Positions 1 through 7,889 of a stretch of DNA of 64,000 nt are shown here, in pieces. Numbering within the stretch: position 1 is the first letter of the stretch; each line of letters begins with the position of its first letter. The notes beneath the pieces are model-generated. The model ran no database searches, had not been told where the DNA came from, and saw nothing but the letters and a program-made list of their open reading frames with translations. The translations under genes and the position numbers were made by a program. This stretch comes from Bacillota bacterium (GTDB lineage: Bacteria > Bacillota > Desulfotomaculia > Desulfotomaculales > Desulfohalotomaculaceae), in assembly GCA_009711615.1 (NCBI GenBank), contig VENI01000005.1:248001-312000 (forward strand), read 5' to 3'.

Positions 1-72
1 CACCACTGCCCGCAATACAATAAGCGGCAAAGACAATATGTCTGCACCAAACCAAAAGCCCTGCCAGTTCAG
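1..72 (-). CDS. partial CDS at window edge, unknown small membrane-like protein
   Basis: Only the first 24 codons are inside the window. A strong Shine-Dalgarno GGAGGG (84-79) lies six bases upstream of a CTG codon at 72, and a TAA sits directly before that CTG, so the CTG is the most likely start. The peptide opens (M)NWQGFWFGADILSLPL and is hydrophobic and Trp-rich, suggesting a membrane segment. I do not recognise the family. The CTG start is inferred from spacing only; the gene continues to the left of the window. Confidence 0.4.
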   Translation of the reverse strand, partial: MNWQGFWFGADILSLPLIVLRAVV

Positions 73-191
73 TTAAATCCCTCCTCTACCCTGCTATTAT
101 GACACAGAGCATTATATGAAATTCAGGTTATAGAAAACATTTGGTAAAAAAATAAGCACCTTTATAGTTGCAACTACATATAATTATTCTA

Positions 192-250
192 AGAGTCAGG
201 TGTCAGAATGAAAACCTTAAATCTAACTGACTACTGAATACTGAATACTA
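192..250. repeat. GTCAG/CTGAA short-unit intergenic repeat
   Basis: The intergenic DNA before asnB holds repeated 7-8 base units of the type GAGTCAG, GTGTCAG, then ACTGACT, ACTGAAT, ACTGAAT in the opposite sense, so the two halves are partly self-complementary. A longer array of the same kind lies at 56511-56545. It codes for nothing visible. The rest of 73-338 holds no gene. Confidence 0.5.
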
Positions 251-277
251 AAATTTAATATGTTTACCAGGGCAAAG

Positions 278-313
278 GCGCCACTAGGGTTAGGTTTATA
301 CCTCCGGTGGCGC
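278..313 (+). promoter_or_regulatory. nested hairpin in the asnB leader (palindrome element A)
   Basis: The outer stem GCGCCAC (278-284) pairs with GTGGCGC (307-313); an inner AGGT/ACCT stem (292-295 with 300-303) sits in the loop. It ends 25 bases before the asnB ATG and just before the GGGAGG ribosome site. It shares its nested AGGT/ACCT layout with elements at 2191-2231 and 6193-6227. It could be a leader hairpin or the terminator of an upstream transcript; there is no long T run. Confidence 0.45.
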
Positions 314-338
314 TTAATTTATTACGGGAGGTTTTATT

Positions 339-2180
339 ATGTGCGGAATTACAGGATGGATTGACTGGCAGGATGATTTGACTGGCCAAAAGGATATTTT
401 ACAGAAGATGACTGATACCATGGCCTATCGTGGGCCAGATGCAGAGGGAACTTGGCTGTCCACCCATGCCGCCCTTGGCCACCGCCGATTAACAGTAATA
501 GATCCCGTTGGGGGCAGTCAACCGATGATACGCCGACGGGGCGATCATACATACGTGATTACGTACAACGGGGAATTATACAATACACCTGAGCTGCGCC
601 GGGAATTAGAGGCTAGGGGTTATGCCTTCAAAGGACATTCCGACACCGAAGTACTATTGACATCTTTTATAGAATGGGGGCCTTCCTGTGTGGATCGGTT
701 AAACGGCATTTTTGCCTTTGCACTTTGGAATGAGGTCAATCAAGAGCTATTTATCGCCAGGGACAGGTTGGGGGTTAAGCCATTATTCTATGTTCATAAA
801 GGCAGCACACTAATTTTTGGATCAGAACTTAAAGCCCTATTGGCTAACCCTATGGTAAAACCGCAGGTGGATACCGAAGGTCTGGCAGAAATACTTTATT
901 TAGGGCCTTCACGCACACCGGGACATGGGGTATTCCGTAATGTAAAAGAACTTCGCCCTGGCCATTGTTTAACTTACAATCATAATGGATTACAAGTAAG
1001 GCGTTACTGGAACGTACAAAGCCAACCCCACAGAGAAAATATTGAAGCCACTTCAATAAAAGTACGGGAATTAATGCAGGACTCAGCAGAGAGGCAATTG
1101 GTGTCAGATGTTCCTATCTGCACACTCTTGTCCGGTGGACTTGATTCCAGTATCTTAACAGCCTTTGCCTCCAAAAAAATGGAACGAGAAGACGAGGTGC
1201 TTCACACTTACTCTATTGATTATCTAGACAATGACCGCAATTTTAAAGCCAGCAGTTTCCAACCCAGTTCTGATGCCCCGTGGATAGAGCATATGTCTAA
1301 ACAATTTGGTACAGAGCACCACTATATAACTGTGGATACTCCGCAGTTGACTGATGCCTTGACCAATGCGGTACTGGCCAGAGACTTACCAGGAATGGCC
1401 GATGTAGACTCGTCCCTCTACCTGTTCTGCTGCGAAATTAAGAAAAACCATACCGTGGCTCAATCCGGCGAGTGTGCCGACGAAATTTTCGGTGGTTACC
1501 CCTGGTTCCATAGTGAAAAGGCCTTAACCACTGATCAGTTCCCCTGGTTAAGGGAGTTAGAGGTGCGAACTGCTTTACTTTCTCCAGAATTACTAAATAA
1601 AATTAACCCGGAGGAATATGTGAACCAAAGATACCGCGACACCCTGGCAGAAGTGCCTAGATTACCCGGTGAAAGTGCCATGGAGACCCGTAGAAGGGAA
1701 ATGTCTTACCTTAACCTGCTGTGGTTTATGACCACGCTGCTGGACCGCAAAGACCGCATGAGTATGGCCACCGGTTTAGAAGTGAGAGTTCCATTCTGCG
1801 ACCATCGCCTGGTGGAGTACGTGTGGAACATACCCTGGCATATGAAAACCTGGGGTGATCAGGAAAAAGGCATTCTACGTAAAGCCATGTTGGGTACACT
1901 GCCGGAAAGCATCTTAAAGCGCCGCAAAAGTCCATACCCCAAAACACACAACCCCAACTACATGGCAGCAGTGCGTAATTGGCTATTAAGAATATTGGAC
2001 GATCCAAATTCTCCACTATTACAATTAATAAACGTCGAAGCAGTGCGCAATCTGACCGAAGTAGATGAAGACACCTTTAACCAACCTTGGTTTGGCCAGT
2101 TAATGACCGGTCCACAGCTGTTTGCCTACTTGTGCCAGGTTGACACCTGGCTTAGGGAATATAAAGTGGAACTCTGTTAG
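339..2180 (+). CDS. asnB: glutamine-hydrolysing asparagine synthetase (AsnB type)
   Basis: This enzyme transfers glutamine amide nitrogen to an acceptor, normally aspartate, using ATP. The class II glutaminase domain begins with the processed Met-Cys (MCGITGW) so Cys2 is the nucleophile, followed by RGPD and the YNGEL block near residue 78. The C-terminal synthetase domain has the ATP-pyrophosphate loop SGGLDSS at residues 265-271. Length (613) is normal for the family and both active sites look intact. The start follows a GGGAGG site with good spacing. It stands alone, with a hairpin leader before it and a strong palindrome after it. Members of this family can also amidate other carboxylates, so asparagine as product is the default, not proven. 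Confidence 0.88.
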   Translation: MCGITGWIDWQDDLTGQKDILQKMTDTMAYRGPDAEGTWLSTHAALGHRRLTVIDPVGGSQPMIRRRGDHTYVITYNGELYNTPELRRELEARGYAFKGHSDTEVLLTSFIEWGPSCVDRLNGIFAFALWNEVNQELFIARDRLGVKPLFYVHKGSTLIFGSELKALLANPMVKPQVDTEGLAEILYLGPSRTPGHGVFRNVKELRPGHCLTYNHNGLQVRRYWNVQSQPHRENIEATSIKVRELMQDSAERQLVSDVPICTLLSGGLDSSILTAFASKKMEREDEVLHTYSIDYLDNDRNFKASSFQPSSDAPWIEHMSKQFGTEHHYITVDTPQLTDALTNAVLARDLPGMADVDSSLYLFCCEIKKNHTVAQSGECADEIFGGYPWFHSEKALTTDQFPWLRELEVRTALLSPELLNKINPEEYVNQRYRDTLAEVPRLPGESAMETRRREMSYLNLLWFMTTLLDRKDRMSMATGLEVRVPFCDHRLVEYVWNIPWHMKTWGDQEKGILRKAMLGTLPESILKRRKSPYPKTHNPNYMAAVRNWLLRILDDPNSPLLQLINVEAVRNLTEVDEDTFNQPWFGQLMTGPQLFAYLCQVDTWLREYKVELC

Positions 2181-2190
2181 CACAATAAAA

Positions 2191-2231
2191 AGCACCACCG
2201 CAAGGTGTTTCTCACCTACCCGGTGGTGCTT
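2191..2231. terminator. nested-hairpin terminator between convergent genes (element B)
   Basis: A perfect 10-bp stem, AGCACCACCG with CGGTGGTGCT, encloses a second stem AGGTG/CACCT. It sits between the ends of asnB (plus) and the histidine kinase gene (minus), so it can end both transcripts; T-rich DNA follows on the plus strand. It closely resembles the element at 6193-6227. Confidence 0.75.
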
Positions 2232-2235
2232 CTTT

Positions 2236-3762
2236 CTAGCATTTAAATTTAAGAGTTATTGTTGTTCCAACACCAAGCTCACTACTAACAAGAATTACAC
2301 CGTTATGTTCTGAAACAATTTTATTACATATGGCAAGGCCTAAACCGGTACCATTACTTGAATCCGTGTAAAAGGGTAACATTATTTTATCAACCTTTTC
2401 AGGAGGTATACCTTTACCGGTATCGCTAATATCTATACAAACCTGATCTTCTTCAGAATATGTTTTTATTAATATTTTATCACCTGTCCCACATGCCCTT
2501 TCAGCATTCTGCAGCAAATTTAATATTACCTGCTGCAGTTGTTTCGAGTTCCCCCGTATCTCCGGAATATCTCTATAGAGCTTTTTCTCATATTTGATTC
2601 CTTTTGATAAGCCCTTATAAGTATATAAGTCCCAAGTTCTCTCGATAATTTTATTAATATTTACAGCACGAAATTCACCACTATCCTGTTTAGACACTTG
2701 CAGCATGCTGTGTATGATCACGTTTATTCGATCTAATTCTTCTAATATTAAACCAAACATATCTTTTGATTTTGCATCTTTAATATTCCCCTGCATTAAT
2801 TGTATAAAACCCTTTACCGTTGTTAGGGGGTTTTTAATTTCATGGGCAACCCCCGAGGCCATCTCCCCAATGGCGGAAAGCATCTTTAAGTTTTCAAGCT
2901 GCTTTTTTTGCCGTTGTGTTTCAGTTATGTCATTTATTACTGTCACGTAATATTCATCAACATCTTCCTCAATGTTAATTTTAAATCTACTAATAAGATA
3001 ACTTCCGTTATTAATATCCACTTCTTTATTAAGAAAACTGTTATCTGTTATATTATCAAGCCCGGCATATTCTGGCCAAAGCCTTTTTTCTTCTTTACCA
3101 ATTAGTTGGGTTTTGTTATTATTAAACATACTTTCAACTTGTTTATTACAAATTATTACTATTCCTTCAGAGTTAGTTATAATTATCCCTTCTATAAAAG
3201 AATCAATTACATTATCCAATAAAATTTTTTGTTTCTGAATTTCTAACGCATATTCAAAATTAGTTTGAGATACTTTACCAACAACCCAAGCTATTAAAAT
3301 ATAAAATACTGTATGCAAAATGATAAAATTAGAACTACTTAGATAAACCATTAGGTTAATTGAACCTAGTGCAAATGCAGAAATCAACCCTAGCTGTATT
3401 CTACAGGTTAATGAAACCAAAATTACAAAAAACAAAAATATAAATTGTCCTGTTGCATAATCAAAGTTAAAGGAAGTTGTAAATAACACCGCACATAGAA
3501 TAACCGCTATTATATACAAAGTTTGAAAGAATAGTTTTGGCTTATTAACTATTTTTTCTTTTATAGCTTTGTAATATAGCAAGTTAATTATCAAAAAAGA
3601 AAATAATATACCTATCCAAAGGAAGTAAAAATCAAGGTTATAATATTTATTATAAGCACCCTCATTTAATACTATTATAACGCCCACTATAACAAAGAAT
3701 GCAAAATGAGTCACCCAATAGGTATCTATTATTTTATTTAACTGCAAGGATCTATTTTCCAT
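2236..3762 (-). CDS. membrane PAS-domain sensor histidine kinase in the agr-like operon
   Basis: The protein (508 aa) has about six hydrophobic segments in residues 15-165, a PAS domain around 180-290, a HisKA domain with the phosphorylated His307 in VAHEIKNPL, and a C-terminal HATPase domain with DTGKGIP and GTGLGLAI boxes. The layout is that of sporulation-type orphan kinases (KinB-like), not the HPK10/AgrC class. It overlaps the end of the upstream membrane-protein gene by 11 bases and is the last gene of an operon with agrB and agrD, so it may read the peptide signal directly or through the membrane protein. No response regulator gene is beside it, which fits phosphate transfer into the Spo0 relay. 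Kinase call is firm; ligand and target are inference. Confidence 0.85.
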   Translation of the reverse strand: MENRSLQLNKIIDTYWVTHFAFFVIVGVIIVLNEGAYNKYYNLDFYFLWIGILFSFLIINLLYYKAIKEKIVNKPKLFFQTLYIIAVILCAVLFTTSFNFDYATGQFIFLFFVILVSLTCRIQLGLISAFALGSINLMVYLSSSNFIILHTVFYILIAWVVGKVSQTNFEYALEIQKQKILLDNVIDSFIEGIIITNSEGIVIICNKQVESMFNNNKTQLIGKEEKRLWPEYAGLDNITDNSFLNKEVDINNGSYLISRFKINIEEDVDEYYVTVINDITETQRQKKQLENLKMLSAIGEMASGVAHEIKNPLTTVKGFIQLMQGNIKDAKSKDMFGLILEELDRINVIIHSMLQVSKQDSGEFRAVNINKIIERTWDLYTYKGLSKGIKYEKKLYRDIPEIRGNSKQLQQVILNLLQNAERACGTGDKILIKTYSEEDQVCIDISDTGKGIPPEKVDKIMLPFYTDSSNGTGLGLAICNKIVSEHNGVILVSSELGVGTTITLKFKC

Positions 3763-4246
3763 AATAAACTTCCTTACCTGAATACTTTAAAACAAGCGGA
3801 CGTAAATACTTATGAATACAATAACCTACTGCCCACATGATTAGCACCTGGGGTAAACCGAAAATAATCCACAACCATCCAGCATCACTATCTAACTGGA
3901 AATAAAGCTTATAATCAAAAAGACTTTCCGCTAAATAACAACTTACAAACTCCACATTTACCAGTATAAATATTACTCCAGAAACCGCGAATATAGCTGT
4001 TCCCACTGATACTTTGGCAATTTTATATACTACTAAAGCAAGAACAACCATGCCAAAAACAGTATGAATGCCATGGGGAACCAACGTCATGCGCAATAAG
4101 TAGATTATAGCAGTAATAATAAATGCATTAAAAAATATAATTCGAAAAGAGGCCCTATAACCAACAATAGCTAGGGTGGTAAAAATAAGGGCGGCCGATT
4201 CCGGCACGCCATTTAAAATAAATCTTAAAATTAACAACACATCCAT
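3752..4246 (-). CDS. small polytopic membrane protein of the agr-like operon
   Basis: This 164-residue protein is almost entirely hydrophobic, with roughly five predicted membrane segments and a basic C-terminal tail. The chosen ATG (4246) follows GAGAGG at a seven-base T spacer and sits 11 bases after the agrD stop; a longer reading from 4270 would overlap agrD. I do not recognise a named family. Its position between the signal peptide and the kinase suggests a role in sensing or presenting the peptide, but nothing in the sequence proves this. It overlaps the kinase start by 11 bases, indicating translational coupling. Confidence 0.7.
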   Translation of the reverse strand: MDVLLILRFILNGVPESAALIFTTLAIVGYRASFRIIFFNAFIITAIIYLLRMTLVPHGIHTVFGMVVLALVVYKIAKVSVGTAIFAVSGVIFILVNVEFVSCYLAESLFDYKLYFQLDSDAGWLWIIFGLPQVLIMWAVGYCIHKYLRPLVLKYSGKEVYYGK

Positions 4247-4257
4247 AAAAAAACCTC

Positions 4258-4371
4258 TCAACGTAAGCAATCCGGGGTCTTAGGTTCATAACCAGCTATA
4301 AAGCAAGCTGCTTCTAACTGGGCAATGAAGAAAAATAAGCTACATAATGATAGAAGTATTTTAGTTTTCAC
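4258..4371 (-). CDS. agrD: AgrD-like cyclic lactone autoinducer prepeptide
   Basis: This is a 37-residue ORF with a GTG start and an excellent GGGAGGTG site. It has a hydrophobic N-terminal helix (residues 5-18), then ACFIAG followed by the recognition tail YEPKTPDCLR. The CxxxxYEPKxP pattern is the hallmark of AgrD prepeptides and closely resembles my recollection of the Listeria one (ACFMFV-YEPKSP). By that model AgrB would cut after Gly27 and close a thiolactone ring from Cys23 to Gly27, giving a CFIAG ring. It sits directly after agrB. Ring boundaries and exported form are inferred. Confidence 0.85.
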   Translation of the reverse strand: MKTKILLSLCSLFFFIAQLEAACFIAGYEPKTPDCLR

Positions 4372-4395
4372 GTACTATACACCTCCCTATTTTTA

Positions 4396-4995
4396 TTATT
4401 TGTTTTTAATTAACCCAGATAAGGATAAAGTTTGAATAGCAATACCTAGCCCTATAGCTAATATAAATTCTTTAGCACCACTATTTAAAACAGCCAGTAC
4501 TACCAGAGTCACCATCCAAAAGGACCACACTACCAACCCCTTTTTTCTCAACCTGGGCCTTTTCTCCGGCTTAATGGGCCGATTGGGTGTTTCCATCGGA
4601 GCGTTTTTTAATGTAAAGTACAGGGCCAGCAACATAATTAAGGATAGAACTGCCAGTAATGCATAGTAGTCGATTCCGGGTGCTAGCACAATAGCTATTT
4701 TCCCACAACTAACCAATAACACCGTGGATATTATTAAGCAATGTAACGGGTTTAAACTGTGGTAACCCCCAGTAAATATGCGCAACGAACCGCAAGCAGC
4801 TAACGCCACCATGGTTGTACTAAAAACTCCTAAAAACAAACTTAATAAAACAACTATTAATAATACCATTGAATTAAACAATAAAATATTAATGGCATAA
4901 CTTATAACAGCCTGATTATCTTGTTTGTTCCCGTGCATCTGCTGGGATAATGTCTCTGCCCATTTTTCTATGGTTTGTTCATAAATAGTACTCAT
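4396..4995 (-). CDS. agrB: AgrB-like autoinducer-processing membrane endopeptidase
   Basis: AgrB cuts the C-terminal tail off AgrD and forms its thiolactone. This 199-residue protein has the AgrB layout: an amphipathic N-terminus, then several membrane segments, and the catalytic block RIFTGGYHSLNPLHC with His79 and Cys86. The seven-residue spacing is the same as His77/Cys84 of the S. aureus enzyme. A basic cytosolic loop (residues about 133-153, rich in Arg, Lys and Pro) follows. The agrD gene starts 25 bases downstream and the two are clearly one operon. Confident call from the catalytic dyad plus the neighbouring prepeptide. Confidence 0.92.
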   Translation of the reverse strand: MSTIYEQTIEKWAETLSQQMHGNKQDNQAVISYAINILLFNSMVLLIVVLLSLFLGVFSTTMVALAACGSLRIFTGGYHSLNPLHCLIISTVLLVSCGKIAIVLAPGIDYYALLAVLSLIMLLALYFTLKNAPMETPNRPIKPEKRPRLRKKGLVVWSFWMVTLVVLAVLNSGAKEFILAIGLGIAIQTLSLSGLIKNK

Positions 4996-5177
4996 GCTTA
5001 AGCTTATTTGACATCATACTTCATAATCCTTTGTTGAATAAAGTAATGTTTTATACAATATTGTCGTTATAACCTTTCATTGATTATATTTGCCTAATTC
5101 CTTTGTATTTCATATAAACAATAAGTACATAAAAAATAAACCAAGCCCTATTGAGCTTAGCTTAGTTTCATTATAGC

Positions 5178-5633
5178 TTATTCCTTATCCACTTCAGTTC
5201 GTTGAAATTCAAGAAACTTTATATACTGAAGAACTTGTCTTTTTTCATCTGTATTTAGATTAGTAGCCTTATGTAAAATAGCTAGGTCTAACTGGTTGCC
5301 TGGTAGTGAACTGTCTCGCTCATCATCAAACACCGCAGTATACTTTTCGTTTTCGTCATTAGCCTCTCGTAAACTTTGTAACTGGGTTGCCCCAGTTATA
5401 TATTCTAGTGAATTAACACCTTCTCCCTCTCCTTTTAATAACCACTCCGTAGAAATGCCAAAATATCTGCTTATGGATATTATTGTATCAATAGAAGGCT
5501 TAAACTTATTCCTTTCCATTTCGCTTAAATTTCCTTGTGATATACCAATAGCCTCAGAGAATTCTTTTTGTTTCAAACCGGTAATATTCCTAAGTAATTT
5601 AATTCGCCTATTTACATCCATAAACCCACTCAC
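5178..5633 (-). CDS. XRE-family (Cro/CI-type) transcriptional regulator
   Basis: Residues about 9-65 form a helix-turn-helix of the XRE type (GLKQKEFSEAIGISQGNLS) followed by the usual FGISTEWLL end of the domain. The C-terminal half (about 75 residues) is acidic and low in hydrophobics, with no recognised domain. The reading frame opens at GTG 5633; an internal ATG at 5621 is also possible. Two copies of an ATCTG-N4-(C/A)AGAT-like palindrome sit just upstream, so the protein probably represses its own gene. It lies upstream of agrB in the same direction with about 180 bases between, which makes control of the agr operon plausible but unproven. Confidence 0.82.
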   Translation of the reverse strand: MSGFMDVNRRIKLLRNITGLKQKEFSEAIGISQGNLSEMERNKFKPSIDTIISISRYFGISTEWLLKGEGEGVNSLEYITGATQLQSLREANDENEKYTAVFDDERDSSLPGNQLDLAILHKATNLNTDEKRQVLQYIKFLEFQRTEVDKE

Positions 5634-5640
5634 CCCAATT

Positions 5641-5684
5641 ATCTGTATTAAGATAATTTTTATTGTTTAAATCTGCATACAGAT
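5641..5684. promoter_or_regulatory. paired palindromic operator upstream of the XRE gene
   Basis: ATCTGTATTAAGAT (5641-5654) and ATCTGCATACAGAT (5671-5684) are two versions of one palindrome, 30 bases apart start to start, about three helical turns. They lie immediately before the XRE gene start. Paired same-face sites are typical of autoregulatory repressor operators. Binding is inferred. Confidence 0.5.
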
Positions 5685-5867
5685 ATATACTGTAATGAAA
5701 GAACCTCTAATAATCATAATACACCCAGTAGCAGACAGAGACAAGTCTAATCATTTTAAAATTTGATCACTTATATTTATCTTGGGACATAAGGTAATTA
5801 GTTTAGTGTTGCAATGAATATACCACTACTTTAAAGACGTCTAAATATTTTTGGGAGGTGTTAAAAT

Positions 5868-6077
5868 TTGAATAACAAATCATCTAATAAAATTGATGAA
5901 CTGCAAAAAACACTCGAAGATTTGGGAAACCATATCACTGTTATAAGTGGTCTTCTCCAAATTTCCCCAAATAACAGTTTGCCAAGAACTAATCAGTTCA
6001 TTAATGACAGTGTTAATCAATTAATTGTTTTGATAGAAAAGGCGATATCAATTCTAGATGAAATAAAGCAACAGTAG
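5868..6077 (+). CDS. small helical protein, possibly Spo0E-like
   Basis: A 69-residue ORF with a TTG start and a strong GGGAGGTG site eight bases upstream. It is predicted to be two helices: residues 7-27, a Pro/Asn turn, then 42-68, ending DEIKQQ. The size and helix-loop-helix shape recall Spo0E-type aspartyl-phosphate phosphatases, but the signature SQELDxLI is not present; the nearest match is SVNQLIVLI. I therefore leave the function open. It is followed by a hairpin-terminator region before the ATPase gene. Confidence 0.6.
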   Translation: MNNKSSNKIDELQKTLEDLGNHITVISGLLQISPNNSLPRTNQFINDSVNQLIVLIEKAISILDEIKQQ

Positions 6078-6154
6078 GCTAGCCAAATTGTCCTTATGTC
6101 CCTTTTATGTAGTCATAGTTACCAGATATTGCATAGGTAAAAAACGTCATAAAT

Positions 6155-6233
6155 ACCTGCTTATACACTATATAAGTTAAAGCAGGTAAATTGCACCACC
6201 GAAAGGTAATCACCTGCCTGGTGGTGCTTTTTT
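6155..6233 (+). terminator. tandem hairpins with terminator (palindrome element C), possible attenuator
   Basis: A first stem pairs ACCTGCTT (6155-6162) with AAGCAGGT (6180-6187). A second, GCACCACC (6193-6200) with GGTGGTGC (6220-6227), is followed by six T and looks like an intrinsic terminator. Its loop holds ACCTGCCT (6212-6219), which can pair with AAGCAGGT instead. So segment 2 has two partners, as in attenuators. It lies between the small gene and the ATPase gene. Confidence 0.6.
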
Positions 6234-6263
6234 AAACTAATTTTAAAGCAAGGGGGCTTTAAC

Positions 6264-7385
6264 GTGAGTAAAGGCAAGATTAAAAAGGTCTTTCCCGGTG
6301 GCAACACCTCTAGCGGATTTTATTCATACTATGATTACATCATTGAACCAGATGCCACCCGCATCCTGGTAATAAAGGGAGGTCCGGGAGTAGGTAAATC
6401 AACCTTTATGAGTTGGATAGCGGAACAGATGCTAGAACGGGGCTATGACGTTGAATATCACTGCTGCTCCTCCGATAACGGATCAATAGACGGAATAATG
6501 ATACCATCCATCAGAGTAGCAATGTTAGACGGAACAGCCCCGCATGTGGTAGACCCGAAAAATCCTGGTGTGGTTGATGAAATCATTCATTTGGGGGACC
6601 ATTGGAATGAGCCTGAGATTAGAAAGTCAAAGGAAGAGGTGCTAGCATCCAACGCTAGGGTGGGCAGGTTATTTGAAATAGCCTACAGCCAGTTGGCCGA
6701 AGCTAAAATCATCCGAGATGAGTTAAATAATTACTACGATGACGCTATTAATTACGGGCAGGTTAATGGTGTAATCCATGAAATTGCCAAGTCTATAGTT
6801 AGCAAAGCTAAAATACAGTTTGCAGAGGAACCCTATGAACGCCACCTTTTCGCCACAGCCTTCACTCCAAACGGGCAGGCACATCATTTAGACACCATCT
6901 TGCAGGATGTGGAAAAACTGTACTTAGTTTCCGGTGATGCCACTGCCACAGGTTCTTATGTTGTAGGCACTATAGCTGACGCCATGCATATGCATGGACT
7001 TGATACTGAAGTTTACCACTGTGCCATGGAACCAGAAGAGGTAGATTTGGTAGTAATCCCTTCTATGAAAACTGCTGTGTTAAAAAATGTTCCCGGTATA
7101 AACTTTAAACCTCAAGATGTGGCCAGTATTGAAAAGGTTAAAATGTTTAATCTGAACCAGTTCCTAGACCCTGATATCCTGGCGGTATATGATAAAGAAA
7201 TAAAATGCTGCCACGAAAGGCTTAACTCCGCTATTGGCAGAGCCCTTGGCTACATTGCGGCAGCCAAAAAAGAACACGATGTAATGGAAGAATACTACAT
7301 TCCCGCCATGGACTTCGATGCCATCAACGCCCGAAGAGATGAGATTTTACAGCGGGTTCTGAAATATGCGGAGGAGTTTAAATAA
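6264..7385 (+). CDS. P-loop ATPase of the PRK06851-type family
   Basis: The 373-residue protein starts at GTG behind AAGGGGG. A Walker A motif GGPGVGKST lies at residues 39-47 after an N-terminal GGNTSSGF segment, and a second half (from about 215, LYLVSGDATATGS) looks like a degenerate repeat of the nucleotide-binding fold. It matches a conserved Firmicute family of unassigned nucleotide-binding proteins, as I recall it; the substrate is unknown. The gene is intact here, whereas two decayed copies of parts of it lie at 36864-37222 and 39190-39716. A terminator follows directly. Family placement is moderately sure; function is not known. Confidence 0.75.
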   Translation: MSKGKIKKVFPGGNTSSGFYSYYDYIIEPDATRILVIKGGPGVGKSTFMSWIAEQMLERGYDVEYHCCSSDNGSIDGIMIPSIRVAMLDGTAPHVVDPKNPGVVDEIIHLGDHWNEPEIRKSKEEVLASNARVGRLFEIAYSQLAEAKIIRDELNNYYDDAINYGQVNGVIHEIAKSIVSKAKIQFAEEPYERHLFATAFTPNGQAHHLDTILQDVEKLYLVSGDATATGSYVVGTIADAMHMHGLDTEVYHCAMEPEEVDLVVIPSMKTAVLKNVPGINFKPQDVASIEKVKMFNLNQFLDPDILAVYDKEIKCCHERLNSAIGRALGYIAAAKKEHDVMEEYYIPAMDFDAINARRDEILQRVLKYAEEFK

Positions 7386-7397
7386 ATATACTAGTGT

Positions 7398-7440
7398 AAA
7401 AAACACCGCTTCAAGCCCGAAAAAACTTGTAGCGGTGTTG
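7398..7440. terminator. terminator after the P-loop ATPase gene
   Basis: The stem AACACCGCT (7402-7410) pairs with AGCGGTGTT (7431-7439), with a weaker CAAG/CTTG stem inside. The T-rich side is on the minus strand. The same structure was copied along with the gene end at 37163-37205. Confidence 0.7.
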
Positions 7441-7467
7441 TCTTCAATCTTGACAGACATAAAATTT

Positions 7468-7511
7468 AAATAAGATGACCCCTGCTCAATACAGAGATCA
7501 TCTTATTTTTT
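7468..7511. terminator. terminator at the end of the microcompartment operon
   Basis: AAATAAGATGA (7468-7478) pairs with TCATCTTATTT (7498-7508), with A-rich and T-rich flanks on both sides. It lies 80 bases beyond the last BMC gene (minus strand) and can also stop plus-strand reading. Confidence 0.65.
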
Positions 7512-7590
7512 AAATGTCCTTTACAAAGGGTACACTTTATATTGAGTTGGCCTCCCTTTGTCGTATAGCTTGTCTAATTGATTATTATGC

Positions 7591-7872
7591 TTATTTCTTA
7601 ACTGAAGGAAGGATTACTTCTACTTCGCCGTGAGGACGTGGAATAACGTGAACAGAAACCAGTTCTCCAACTCGTTGTGCCGCAGCAGCACCAGCATCAG
7701 TTGCAGCCTTCACTGCACCCACATCACCTCTTACCATAACAGTTACTAAACCACCGCCAACATGTTCTTTACCGATTAAAGTAACATTGGCAGCTTTAAC
7801 CATTGCATCCGCCGCCTCTACTGCGCCTACTAAACCTTTTGTTTCAATCAATCCTAAAGCTTCTGAATTCAT
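7591..7872 (-). CDS. BMC-H hexameric shell protein, PduA/EutM type
   Basis: This 93-residue protein is a canonical single-domain BMC hexamer subunit: ALGLIETKG at the N-terminus, the edge motif MVKAANV around residues 24-30, [16 protein letters not shown] across the central strand, and a HVIPRPH tail. Such hexamers tile the facets, and their pores admit substrate or cofactors. It is the last gene of the microcompartment operon, 17 bases after pduL. Length and all key blocks are normal. Confidence 0.93.
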   Translation of the reverse strand: MNSEALGLIETKGLVGAVEAADAMVKAANVTLIGKEHVGGGLVTVMVRGDVGAVKAATDAGAAAAQRVGELVSVHVIPRPHGEVEVILPSVKK

Positions 7873-7889
7873 TATAAATTCCTCCTATT

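Noticed and set aside
73..338. T-box riboswitch in the asnB leader
   Set aside because: A hairpin precedes the gene, but there is no T-box sequence (AGGGTGGNACCGCG type) and no specifier-stem layout.
5868..6077. Confident Spo0E phosphatase
   Set aside because: Size and helices fit, but the SQELD signature is absent; kept only as a possibility.
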